From Triplophysa rosa (lineage: Eukaryota; Chordata; Actinopteri; Cypriniformes; Nemacheilidae): a DNA stretch of 64,000 nt. Below the pieces are notes generated by a model, which made no database searches, was not told where the DNA came from, and saw nothing but the letters and a program-made list of their open reading frames with translations. Positions 54,155 through 64,000 of this stretch are shown here, piece after piece. A program made the translations under genes and the position numbers. Location: contig NC_079907.1 of assembly GCF_024868665.1 (NCBI RefSeq), forward strand, positions 13,593,387 through 13,657,386. The letters are read 5' to 3'. The number at the start of each line of letters is the position of its first letter. The stretch's first letter is position 1.

Positions 54155-56720
54155 CCCGAAAGCATGCAAGAATCTTTTTTCGCCCTCCAGAATGATTAAA
54201 TTCAAACACAAAAAATGCAATAAATCAATGATTTTTTGTGCAAGATAATATAGTTTAGATTCAAGCAATACCTCTGGTATTTACCTTTAATGAGTTACTT
54301 ATTAGATTTTGTTTGATAAAGGAGTAAGGATGTCTTGGGATTGCCGACTTTAATAATAATAATTTGATAATTTGATAAGTGTTTGTATATCTGTCCAGCC
54401 AATGTTAAAATCACTTTAGTATTACAGTGTACAGTGTAACTTTATAGTTGATTTAAACTCAGCGTTCACCCAGGGGTAATCACAAATATTGATATTATGT
54501 AAATGATATGAAAAAATTATTCAAGTTAGTATTGGGATAATTTCCTCAATTCCTCTCGTGCTGGTGTTATTACCGGTGTAAAGAAGAGGGCCAGCAGCCT
54601 TTAATAACAAGAGCTTATTATTGTCCCCTATGATCTTGACACTTGAGTCTAAAAGCTTTACAGCTCCATAAAATGAGGGAATATCTCTACCGTCAATATT
54701 CAACACCTTAATTTCCTACAGACCAAGGACACGAGCTCACAAAAGCCGAGTTAGCACATGAAAGACCATCTCGCTCCTTTGTGGAAGACTAAAGTAATAA
54801 TGCAGTCAGAGGATTCGTTTCATATGTAAAAGTTTAGTCAGCCACTTTTCATCCCAGGTGTTTGAAGTTCAAGCAGGGCTGATGGGAGTTCAAGGGTAGG
54901 AGAGCGTATAGGCCCCTGCGTCCGGTCTTCAGACGTTTACCTGTATCTACTGGGGCTCTACAGAGAAATGGCTGTTTGATTCTATTACACTTTCATTACA
55001 GCTGTAGTTAATGGTTGTGTCACAGTCTATTAGCCGCATTCATCTTTCCTGTGATACACAGCGAGACACAGGCGCGCAGAAACAAAGACAAATGACTTTG
55101 ACTTACGGGAACAGCATTACAATTGAAACATTATTTTCTGTATGGCTACGGAGAGCGTCGGTGCGCCAGCCGTCCGGGCAGTCTTGTCGGTAATGGCATG
55201 GAGAAATGCGTTTTCTAATCGAAACGACTCAATTATCTGTAGCGCCACCATCCATGATCAAAAACATTACAGTCACCATATTCAATTGAAAAATGCGACG
55301 GTACAACCGAAGGCGACGGGAAATAAATCTGCCCGTTATCTCTCAGTGACTGTCGGGTGTAAAGTTCGCCTCTGCTTCGACGCAGTTTCCCACTTGCCAA
55401 CAGTAATCGATGTAAAAATGCTTTTAACAACTTCATCAGTGCTATATTCTTTCACAATTTATGAACTCCTAATCAATAAACAATGGAGCATCTACGAGGG
55501 GAACGGTAATAGCGAAACCTTTGGGACTTGACATCAAAGATTCCCTTCCTATGAAATAGACACCAGATGAAACAGATACGGCGTGTTTGGAAATATAAAA
55601 TTCATAAGTGCTATGAAAGCTGATATTCAGACTGCTGGGCTATTAGCCCACTGTAACACCATTTTGTGTACACAAACAGATTAGACAACACTCGGAGTTC
55701 GACACGCAGTTACGCAACTTCTTTACGACCTCTTCCAAGTCGCACAGTGCTGCGAACATACGCAGTCACTGCAAGTTTAATGAAGGCGAGAGCTATACGC
55801 CACTTTTTGATCTCATTTCATTAATATGTATTTCCTGTCAGCCCTCGTTAGACGGTAAACTGTACCCTCTGATGCAGTGACGGTGGGGGGGCATGAGGGT
55901 ATTAAACCTCTCCCACTGTAAACAACTGATTTACGTGTTCAACATAGCCTACTGCAGCTTTATATGGTGGTTTCAGTGTAACTAGCTGTTAAATGAAACT
56001 GGTATGGTATATTTAGATGTTTTACAATGTTCAAGACTTCATACACATCCCTGTGTACACATGACCATATGTCTCTCTTCAGCTGTTTTTTAATTTCCTC
56101 TTTGAAATCAGCTTTACTGTATTCATTTTGTAACCCGTCTTCAACACAAATATTGTAAAATATAAATGACTGAGTTGTAAAAAAAACATCACAAAAAACA
56201 CATAAAAGGCAGATGGTCTCAGTCAGTACAACTTTCATGTCATTGTTTCTTATTCTACACCCTTGAGCAAAACTAAAATATTAATCATTTTGTAAATAGG
56301 ATTCTTACAGTAGCCTACATCCAGTCGGCTGTTTAGTATTTCTGACATCACTTCGGCGTAATTGAACATTTCTTAATCTAACATGTTTTATTAAAGCTCA
56401 CCACCATATACGCTTTCATCTTTCTGTAACTTGCCGTTTGAATTATTGCTAATAGCTCAATGTTTTAATTAACGCCTCGGGTCACAGGTTGGTGCAGTGA
56501 AGTGTTGTTCTAAAATCAGCCTCATTACATTATAAGGCACTTTTACGGGCCACTGGGGCAAAACTAATTTATTTGAAAATATCTGGAAAATGTATCAACA
56601 TTCACAATGAAGTCTTAATATGCAGGGTCAACTTGTCAATGAACCGCACTTTTCTATTTAGCTAAAACTTTTCTGTAATTTTACAACAAAGCCAGGGCTG
56701 GTGTTGTATCAAAATCCTAC
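54155..56720. other. Intergenic sequence
   Basis: No gene, RNA gene or element ends recognised. The frame at 55142-55531 has no splice context or motif that I can name. Confidence 0.4.
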
Positions 56721-56722
56721 TG

Positions 56723-56872
56723 CCCCGTGAGATTACGACTCCCCTGTTTTCCCCTACGAAGGTTAGGGTTAGGATTAGGTGTGGGGCGGGATTTAGATAT
56801 AGGGACCAATCACAAAGCAGCATCCTAAGTGAATAAACCAATCAGAAGTAGGGGAGTCGTAATCTCACGGGG
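56723..56872. mobile_element. 150-bp miniature element with perfect 22-bp inverted ends
   Basis: The 22 bases at 56723-56744 (starting ccccgtgagattacgac) are exactly complementary to 56851-56872. The interior has ggttagggttaggattaggt. It lies directly upstream of the LINE and of a cggccctgggcat string. Non-coding. Confidence 0.7.
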
Positions 56873-56934
56873 AGTCGAATTTCGGCACACCGGCCCTGGG
56901 CATAGCCCTAGGCAGAGTAGGCAAACGCTAGGGG

Positions 56935-59900
56935 ATCATCATTTTAACGCGTTATAAATTATGTCACCTAGTGTGAACTGTGCAGCTAATCTACAAAATA
57001 ACAAAATAGCCAAATCTCAGAGAAAAAATCTAATCGTGATTAAACCTGAGCACAATGTAATAAACGACCAAAACAAACTCATAAAGTTCGGCCTACTAAA
57101 TATTAGATCACTAAATTCAAAAGCAGTTATTGTAAATGAAATGATCACAGACAACAATTTTGATATGCTTTGCCTTACCGAAACCTGGCTTAAACCAAAT
57201 GATTATTACGGTCTAAATGAGTGTACACCACCAAGCTACTGTTATATGCATGAGCCACGTGCGGTTGGTCGAGGTGGCGGTGTCGCAACAATTTTTAGAG
57301 ACTTTCTTACTGTAACTCAGAGAACGGAGCATAAATTTAAATCATTTGAAGTGCTTGCGTTGAACATAATTGTTCCAATTGACAGTAAAAAACCATTGCT
57401 TTCTTGTACGTTGGCTACAGTGTATAGACCCCCTGGTCCCTACACTGATTTTCTGAAAGAGTTTGCGGACTTCCTATCGGACCTATTGGTTAACGTTGAT
57501 AAAGTACTAATTGTCGGAGACTTTAATATCCACGTAGATAGTGCTAACGATGCATTAGCAGTGGCGTTTACAGAGCTATTACACTCTTTTGGAGTAACAC
57601 AACACATCAATGGACCCACTCATCGATTTAATCATACACTAGACTTGATTATATCTCACGGAGCCGATCTAACCAATATAGATATTATACCTCAAAGCGA
57701 CGATGTCACTGATCACTATCTTATAACATGTACACTGCGCACTGCAGAAATCAGCCGTTTAACTCGTTATCGACAGGGTAGAACAATTACCTCGACTACT
57801 AAAGATAGTTTCACAAAGAGCTTGCCAGATCTGACTCCTTTAATAACCATACCAATAAATATAGAATCGCTCGATGACATGACCAGCAAATTGGGCACTA
57901 TTTTCTCTAATACATTAGAAGCTGTCGCACCTATGAAGTCAAAAAAGATTAATGAGAAAAACGCAGCACCATGGTACAATAGCACCACTCGCGCCCTTAA
58001 AAGAGAAACACGTAAACTGGAGCGCAAATGGAAACAAACCCAATTAGAGGTCTTTAAAATTGCGTGGAAAGAGAGTGCAAACTGTTATAAAAAGGCACTA
58101 AAAGCAGCAAAGGCTGAGCACCTCCGTAACCTCATAGAAACTAACAAAAACAATCCAAGGTTTTTATTTAGTACAGTTGCTAAACTAACAAATAAACAGA
58201 CTTCACCTGACCTGGGTATTCCGCCGCACCTTGGTAGCAATGATTTCATGAACTTTTTTACAGAGAAAATCGAAAACATACGAGACAAAATAGTAAAATC
58301 TCAACCTCCAAGTCTGTCCTATAAATTAGTACCAACCATCGCCCCAAAAGAAAGGCTACAGTGTTTTTCACCTATAAAACAGGAAGATTTAATTAAACTT
58401 ATTGCAACATCTAAACCTACAACTTGCTTATTAGACCCCATACCAACTAAATTATTAAAAGAGTTATTACCCGTTGCAATTGAGCCCATTTATAACATTA
58501 TCAACTCGTCAATTAATCTAGGCCATGTCCCAGGAGCCTTTAAACTGGCCGTCATTAAGCCTCTTATCAAGAAACCAAACTTAGACCCCAATGAACTAGG
58601 AAACTATAGACCGATTTCAAATCTCCCTTACCTGTCTAAAATACTAGAAAAAGTAGTGTCCACTCAGTTGTGCTCTTTCTTACAAAATAATGACATACAC
58701 GAAAAATTCCAGTCAGGTTTTAGACCGCATCATAGTACTGAAACTGCACTCGTTAAAATTACAAACGACCTGCTTATAGCATCAGATAAAGGTAACATCT
58801 CACTCCTAGTCCTGCTCGACCTTAGTGCTGCGTTCGATACTGTAGACCATAAAATACTTCTAGATCGCTTACACAATTATACCGGTATTCAGGGACAGGC
58901 ACTACAATGGTTCAGATCTTACTTATCAGACCGACATCAATTTGTCCATTTAAATGGGGAATCATCAAATCTAACGCAAGTAAATTATGGATTACCTCAG
59001 GGATCGGTTTTAGGACCCTTGCTATTCTCCATATACATGCTGCCCCTTGGAAACATTATTAGAAAACATGGAATTAGCTTCCACTGTTATGCAGATGATA
59101 CTCAGCTATATATCTCATCAAGACCAGATGATTCCTTCCAACTATCCAAATTGGCAGAGTGCATCGACGATATAAAGCATTGGATGACTTGTAATTTCCT
59201 TCTTTTAAATTCTAATAAAACAGAAATATTACTTATCGGACCAAAGACACGTGAGCAGAATATTTCGGATTATGACCTGCAAATTGAAGGCTGCACTGTT
59301 ACTCCAACAAATACAGTTAAAGACCTTGGCGTTATATTAGACAGCAACCTGTCATTTAAAAATCACATCTCAAATGTCACAAAAACAGCCTTCTTCCACC
59401 TTAGAAATGTTGCCAAATTGCGAAATATTTTATGTGTGGCTGATGCAGAGAAGCTTATTCATGCATTTGTGACCTCAAGACTTGACTACTGTAATGCACT
59501 GCTTAGTGGTTGTCCTGCAGCATCAATAAACAAACTACAGTTAGTTCAGAATGCAGCTGCCAGAGTTCTAACCAGGTCCAGAAAATACGATCACATAACC
59601 CCAATGTTATCAACCCTTCACTGGTTACCCATTAAGTATCGTATTGACTTTAAAGTTCTTTTAATTACTTATAAAGCCTTAAACGGTTTAGCCCCTACCT
59701 ACATAACAGAGCTTCTACCACACTACAACCCATCACGCTCTCTAAGATCTCAAAACTCCAGACTTTTGATAACACCTAGAATAACTAAATCCACCAAAGG
59801 GGGTAGAGCTTTCTCATACGTAGCACCTAAACTCTGGAATAGCCTCCCCGATACTATTCGAGGGTCAGACACACTCTCCCAATTTAAATCTAGATTAAAG

Positions 59901-60995
59901 ACACATCTTTTCAGCCAAGCATTCACTAATACATAGCTAATGAACAGCAGCTACGCTAATTATTCTCTTTCTGTTTCTGCCCTCGCCTCGGGATGCCCAT
60001 CCCGAGGTAGGGAGAGATTCCGCCAGGCCCAGATGAACGTCATATGCCCATCCACAACTAGAGATTACGCCAGCTACATCGGAAAATCCCGTGCCATCCT
60101 CCTGCGAGAGCCTGCGGACTGACTGACCATCCAGCTCCATCCAAGGCAATTCCATCACCACCCAAGAAAAAGGCGACCATCTGGCCGGCCCAGCTCAGAC
60201 AATTCCATCCCCAACCGAGAGCAAAGACGGACTACCTGTCACATAAATGCTAAATTTACAATACTTGGTATTTAATGCTAAACTTACATCACATGACAGC
60301 AGTTTGAAGTTATGGCTGCACTCAGTGACTTTGATTGGAGGTAGCTGGGTGGGTGTTGTAGGGAGTGGGGGGGCTTGTTGGTTGTGGTTCGGGGCGTTTC
60401 ATTTGTTGGGACTGTGTGGGTCTGGTCTGGTTGGTCTTGTTTTGTGGTCGATGTCGGACAACAGAGGAATAAAGTTAATTATGCCATTACTACTTTTCCC
60501 TGGTTGTTCCTCTGTTGTCTGTTGTTGATCGCGGAATGGGACCGGGTTGGACCTGCACGGTTTCGGCGGGTGGGGCTTCCTGGGTCGCGGCTCGTGGGCT
60601 CTCCCTGTTCTTCGTGGACGTTGCTCGGTGGCTTTGGTCGGGGTCACTGAGTGCAGCTATGACACGTCAGAGGAGATCTGGCCCTCCCGGCTGAGCCTGG
60701 TTTCTCCCGAGGTTTTTTTTTCTCCATTATTCAGCATTGGAGTTTGGGTTCCTCGCCACAGCAGAGCAGTGCAGTGTTGGCTTGCTCACCGGGAGACTGC
60801 ATTTATTTATTTATTTATTCATTTATTTATTAGATATTATTTATTATAATGATCTTGCTTGGTCTATAAACACCATGCACTGTGCTGTGTTTTACCTTTC
60901 TGTGTTTTTCTTATTTGCTCCTGTAAAGCTGCTTTGGAACAATGCACATTGTGAAAAGCGCTATATAAATAAAATTGAATTGAATTGAATTGAAT
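56935..60995 (+). mobile_element. L2-type LINE with intact ORF (copy 2)
   Basis: Consists of an open frame (56961-59936), about 1 kb of 3' UTR shared with the 34683 and 18550 copies, and a terminal attgaattgaattgaattg repeat. The 5' boundary is approximate: host-like sequence resembling a hAT end (cggccctgggcatagcccta) lies at 56893-56930. No poly(A) tail, as usual for this clade, which ends in short tandem repeats. Confidence 0.85.
56961..59936 (+). CDS. L2-type LINE ORF2: endonuclease and reverse transcriptase
   Basis: 991 residues without interruption. Residues about 42-260 form an apurinic-type endonuclease: NIRS (47-50), TETW with Glu74, YRPP with Tyr155, GDFNIH with Asp187 and Asn189, TLDLI with Asp228, and DH at 251-252. 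All the usual catalytic positions are present. A basic linker (about 330-420) precedes the reverse transcriptase (about 490-770), with [17 protein letters not shown] (first catalytic Asp at about 620), [12 protein letters not shown] and YADD (710-713). The C-terminus has the clade-typical [13 protein letters not shown] and PKLWNSLP segments. The ATG at 56961 precedes the first endonuclease motif by 46 residues. In the cell such a protein nicks target DNA and copies its own RNA. The intact frame suggests recent activity; no separate ORF1 is seen. Confidence 0.9.
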   Translation: MSPSVNCAANLQNNKIAKSQRKNLIVIKPEHNVINDQNKLIKFGLLNIRSLNSKAVIVNEMITDNNFDMLCLTETWLKPNDYYGLNECTPPSYCYMHEPRAVGRGGGVATIFRDFLTVTQRTEHKFKSFEVLALNIIVPIDSKKPLLSCTLATVYRPPGPYTDFLKEFADFLSDLLVNVDKVLIVGDFNIHVDSANDALAVAFTELLHSFGVTQHINGPTHRFNHTLDLIISHGADLTNIDIIPQSDDVTDHYLITCTLRTAEISRLTRYRQGRTITSTTKDSFTKSLPDLTPLITIPINIESLDDMTSKLGTIFSNTLEAVAPMKSKKINEKNAAPWYNSTTRALKRETRKLERKWKQTQLEVFKIAWKESANCYKKALKAAKAEHLRNLIETNKNNPRFLFSTVAKLTNKQTSPDLGIPPHLGSNDFMNFFTEKIENIRDKIVKSQPPSLSYKLVPTIAPKERLQCFSPIKQEDLIKLIATSKPTTCLLDPIPTKLLKELLPVAIEPIYNIINSSINLGHVPGAFKLAVIKPLIKKPNLDPNELGNYRPISNLPYLSKILEKVVSTQLCSFLQNNDIHEKFQSGFRPHHSTETALVKITNDLLIASDKGNISLLVLLDLSAAFDTVDHKILLDRLHNYTGIQGQALQWFRSYLSDRHQFVHLNGESSNLTQVNYGLPQGSVLGPLLFSIYMLPLGNIIRKHGISFHCYADDTQLYISSRPDDSFQLSKLAECIDDIKHWMTCNFLLLNSNKTEILLIGPKTREQNISDYDLQIEGCTVTPTNTVKDLGVILDSNLSFKNHISNVTKTAFFHLRNVAKLRNILCVADAEKLIHAFVTSRLDYCNALLSGCPAASINKLQLVQNAAARVLTRSRKYDHITPMLSTLHWLPIKYRIDFKVLLITYKALNGLAPTYITELLPHYNPSRSLRSQNSRLLITPRITKSTKGGRAFSYVAPKLWNSLPDTIRGSDTLSQFKSRLKTHLFSQAFTNT

Positions 60996-61042
60996 CTCAC
61001 TCCCAGACTACAATTTACATTATGTTGTGTTCAGACCAAACG

Positions 61043-62498
61043 AGAAGGTCCTGGCTGCAGGATGCAGTACGAGGCGGTGCTACATATGGGGGCGGAGCTC
61101 CACGTGGAGCTCCGCTCCCTACACGTCTCATTGGTTAGTGGATGGGGTAATATTAAGGGCGGGTCTATGTGTCGTCTCGCCCTAACCTCGCCTTATTGGT
61201 TAGCGTCACTTCCGCTATATCTAGCATCAGGGTGAGTGTGAGTACACGGTCTGTATTTTATAAGGTTTAATCCCCACGTTTAATGAACTTGATTGTCATT
61301 GACAAACAATTGAATAGTTCAGATGCAAAACCCTCTAAATGCCACATCATTAACTTGTGATGTTGAAGTGAACGTTTTTATACATAGCAGTTTGCTTCAA
61401 AAACTGCTAAATACCACATTTTGCCCTGTCGTAAATATATGTTATTGATGGATAAAATGCTTGTTTGACAATGCCAGACAGCTGTTTTACTTGCCAGTAA
61501 TTGTATGTGTAGACACATATTTACACACATGTAAATGTAATGCAAGCTGTTTATCGTTGTAATTTTATGTTGTTATATATGCTTATGTTGCAGTATTTTT
61601 TTTAATCCTGCTGTATTCGTATACATTTTAATCATTTGCTGTAATTGAAATAAAGTGAATGATGTAATTCAGTAATTGTGTCTGCTTGTTTTTTTATAGA
61701 CAAGGAACATTGAAGCTATGTTAGATAAATAATAAGCATGATTGTATAAAGGCAACACACTAATTGGCTATTAAATTTATGCATGTATAAACCTAAAGAG
61801 AAACAATGTTTTTGGACTGTTTTCTTAGAAATTTTCTTCACTTAAAAATAAAAATTTACATATTATATGAAACAGTAATAATGTTCAGTAGACTTTTGTC
61901 ATTTTTCTTTTATCTTTATATTTCTCTAAAATTTTATTTTAGAACATTCTGGAGGGCCTCGGATCACAGTTTGAAAATCCCTGGATTATAACAGTAATAG
62001 AAAAAAGTAGGATAATAAATGATAGACTAAATTAATTTTAATAATAATAAAAATATTAAATAAAAACAAGTAAAGGACAGTAAATAAATACATGGACATA
62101 CTTTGTTAAATGAAAAATGAGAAACAAACTGTAAACAAAGACTCTTGCTTACAAACTTACAAATGAATGAAACGCTTCCCCTGAAGTAACTTTCATTGTA
62201 TTAAGTTTTTAATCATACTATTTATATTAATAAATAAATACAGAGTTTATATAACAATCGGTTTGAACGGCACCACACTAAGTCGAACAACAATGTTTTT
62301 AACCTCAGTTCCTGGTTTCAACGTCATTTCCTTGTAACCAATGGGAAGAGTTATGGGCAGAGCGACACATGAAGGCCGTATTTAACAATAACCCCGCCTG
62401 CTAACCAATGGGATGTGTTGAGGGCGGAGCTCCACGTGGAGCTCCTCCCCCATATGTAGCACCGCCCCGTACTGCAGCCTGCAGCCAGGTGTACTTGG
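61043..62498. mobile_element. TIR transposon with a perfect 8-bp target duplication
   Basis: 1456 bp flanked by accaaacg at 61035-61042 and 62499-62506. About 115 bp at each end are inverted repeats, sharing cctggctgcagg, ggcggtgctacatatggggg and ggagctccacgtggagctcc. It sits inside another repeat (gttgtgttcagaccaaacg | cgatgaatcgcg). The interior is AT-rich with no transposase, so it is a non-autonomous hAT-like element by target length. Confidence 0.75.
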
Positions 62499-62711
62499 AC
62501 CAAACGCGATGAATCGCGTTCCTTGCTCTATTACTCGCGGGAATAGCTCGTTATTTTCCCGCAAGGCAAATTTCTCGCCCGAATTGAATTTTTTCAACTT
62601 GCATGGAAGATGCGATTTAAACACGTTCGCAGCCCATTTCGCGTCATTCACATCGCCATTGCGTAAATTTCTTTGCATTGACTTCGCATGTAATTTACTC
62701 GCACAAATAAT

Positions 62712-63010
62712 TTAAAGGAACAATACGGCATTTTTAGGAGGATCTATTGACAGAAATGCAATATAATATACAAAACTATTTCTTCAGAGGTGTATAAGAC
62801 CTTACGTAATGAACCATTAAGTTTGTAATACCTTAGAATAAGCTATTTATATCTACGTACAGAGCGGGCCTACATACATTGAATTCACCGCCATGTTTTG
62901 TACAGCAGCCCTAAACGGACAAACAACTCTACAACGCGCGTTTTCTCTTCCTCTCCGCTGCGGTATCGTGTTGAAACGATCACGGGAAGATCCGTGAATT
63001 TATTTAGAAC
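62712..63010 (+). mobile_element. Dispersed repeat family X, truncated
   Basis: Contains ggaggatctattgacagaaa, gcaatataatatacaaaact and cagccctaaacggacaaaca, as in the 24008-24405 copy. It loses similarity after about 62940. Confidence 0.6.
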
Positions 63011-63720
63011 CACCCTACTGGTAACACTGATGCGTGCTATATTTTACTGCTTTCAACTAAGTGAACTGAAAAGTGTGTGGCACTATAGCATGTGTCATTT
63101 ATTTAAGAAAATCCAAAACAGCATTTCCGCAGAGGTTGACAAAATGTTTAAAAACAATTTCTTATTAACCCTTATCTAAATAATAATAACAATCAAATAT
63201 TCGTTTTATGAGCTCCAATATTCAAATACAGTAGCCTATTATTAAGAAAACAATTGGTTTTATTTTATTTGCAACATTATTTTCAAACAATGAAAAGGTA
63301 AATAGAAACATTTTTATTACAAATTTTTGTAGTTGTTATTTATTTACTTCCTATTTATGTTAACCACAATTCATTTTATATTAAAATAAATATGAATTTT
63401 GCTTTAAAAAAATTCATCTTTATTTATTAATTTATTTATTTTGTGTAGGAGGGGCGCAATCTTAAATCTTGCCTAGGGCACCAACGAGGCTGGGCCGGCC
63501 CTCAACAAAGCAATGTTAGAACAAGAATTAAATGTAAAGATTGTAAATTAGCTGTGAACAGTGACACACACGAATTTCTCTTAGCAAAACACTGCTAGCA
63601 TTAGCTTCAGCTATACATACAGCAATGAATCATGATATTTTACATATTGTTAAGTTTGTTTGTTTCTTTTTTTTATTTTTTCTTATATTGTCTTCATTCA
63701 TAGACTATCATTTCTACTTC
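63011..63720. other. AT-rich sequence and a hAT-like end
   Basis: No gene seen. At 63448-63505 gcctagggcaccaacgaggc followed by tgggccggccct resembles the inverse of the string at 56893-56930. The LINE and the 61043 transposon may therefore lie inside one older element with cggccc tips. Confidence 0.35.
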
Positions 63721-64000
63721 CCCCCGCCTGGTCTCTGTTTAGCGATCTAATTAATTGTCATCACTCACACCTGTTTCCCATTACAGGTCTCCTTATTTAT
63801 GCCACTTTGTTCTCTCACTAGTCGTGGCGTTGTATTCTTTGCTCTGTAACCAGTTGGATTACGGTCTGTTGTTTTGTCTTTCTACCAGTATCGCTGATAC
63901 CAGTTTGCTGCTCTGGGAAGCCGGTTTGGACGTTTTTCTTTCCCATTCGGCTGCTCCCGTTACTAGTTGGATTCGGCGCACACTCGCCCTCTCTGGATTT
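63721..64000 (+). mobile_element. Possible LTR fragment at the window edge
   Basis: From about 63757 (tgtcatcactcacacctg), with a TATA-like ccttatttatgcc at about 63792 and a following gt/tc-rich stretch. The layout resembles the U3-R of the two solo LTRs, but the right end is outside the window and no target duplication can be checked. Confidence 0.25.

Overview
The window looks like vertebrate genomic DNA from a teleost, most likely a cyprinid or another otophysan. The only host gene recognised is the 5' end of a fam20c-type Golgi kinase, and nearly everything else is dispersed repeat: L2-type LINEs, hAT-like elements with 8-bp target duplications, TA- and TTAA-flanked miniature elements, solo LTRs and long (CA)n tracts. 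No bacterial or viral gene organisation is visible. The species assignment is an inference from repeat style.

Layout. 1-14209 is probably the third intron of fam20c, whose later exons lie left of the window; it holds nested miniature elements, one complete solo LTR (5726-6321) and a hAT-like element (8851-9184). 14210-15856 (minus strand) holds fam20c coding exons 3, 2 and 1 with canonical splice sites and matching phases. 16871-22037 is an element with inverted ends interrupted by a 5-kb TA-flanked transposon (17014-21979). That insert carries a possible three-exon transcription unit, two antisense LINE 3' ends and two sets of tandem repeats. 22040-30990 is AT-rich intergenic sequence with several miniature elements and one truncated LINE. 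30992-33482 is a TA-flanked transposon with terminal inverted repeats of several hundred bases and a solo LTR nested inside. 34278-37754 is a hAT-like element interrupted by a 5'-truncated L2 LINE.

39799-51372 is one 11.6-kb inverted duplication centred in a (CA)n/(TG)n tract. Its two 5.8-kb arms show no difference that I could find, and it ends at the only undetermined base in the window (51373), after which a second CA-rich tract resumes. An assembly fold-back is at least as likely as a real palindrome. 52140-56720 is ordinary intergenic DNA with miniature elements and microsatellites. 56935-60995 is an L2-type LINE with an uninterrupted 991-residue endonuclease/reverse transcriptase frame, about 99.5% identical over its 3' part to the truncated copy 23.9 kb away. 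61043-62498 is a TIR transposon with a perfect 8-bp target duplication, and the right edge is AT-rich with an LTR-like fragment.

The genes do not form an operon or pathway. The window is one host gene end set in several generations of nested transposition. The items most worth a second look are the inverted duplication (artefact or palindrome), the spliced mini-gene inside the 17-22 kb transposon, and the recently mobile L2 pair.
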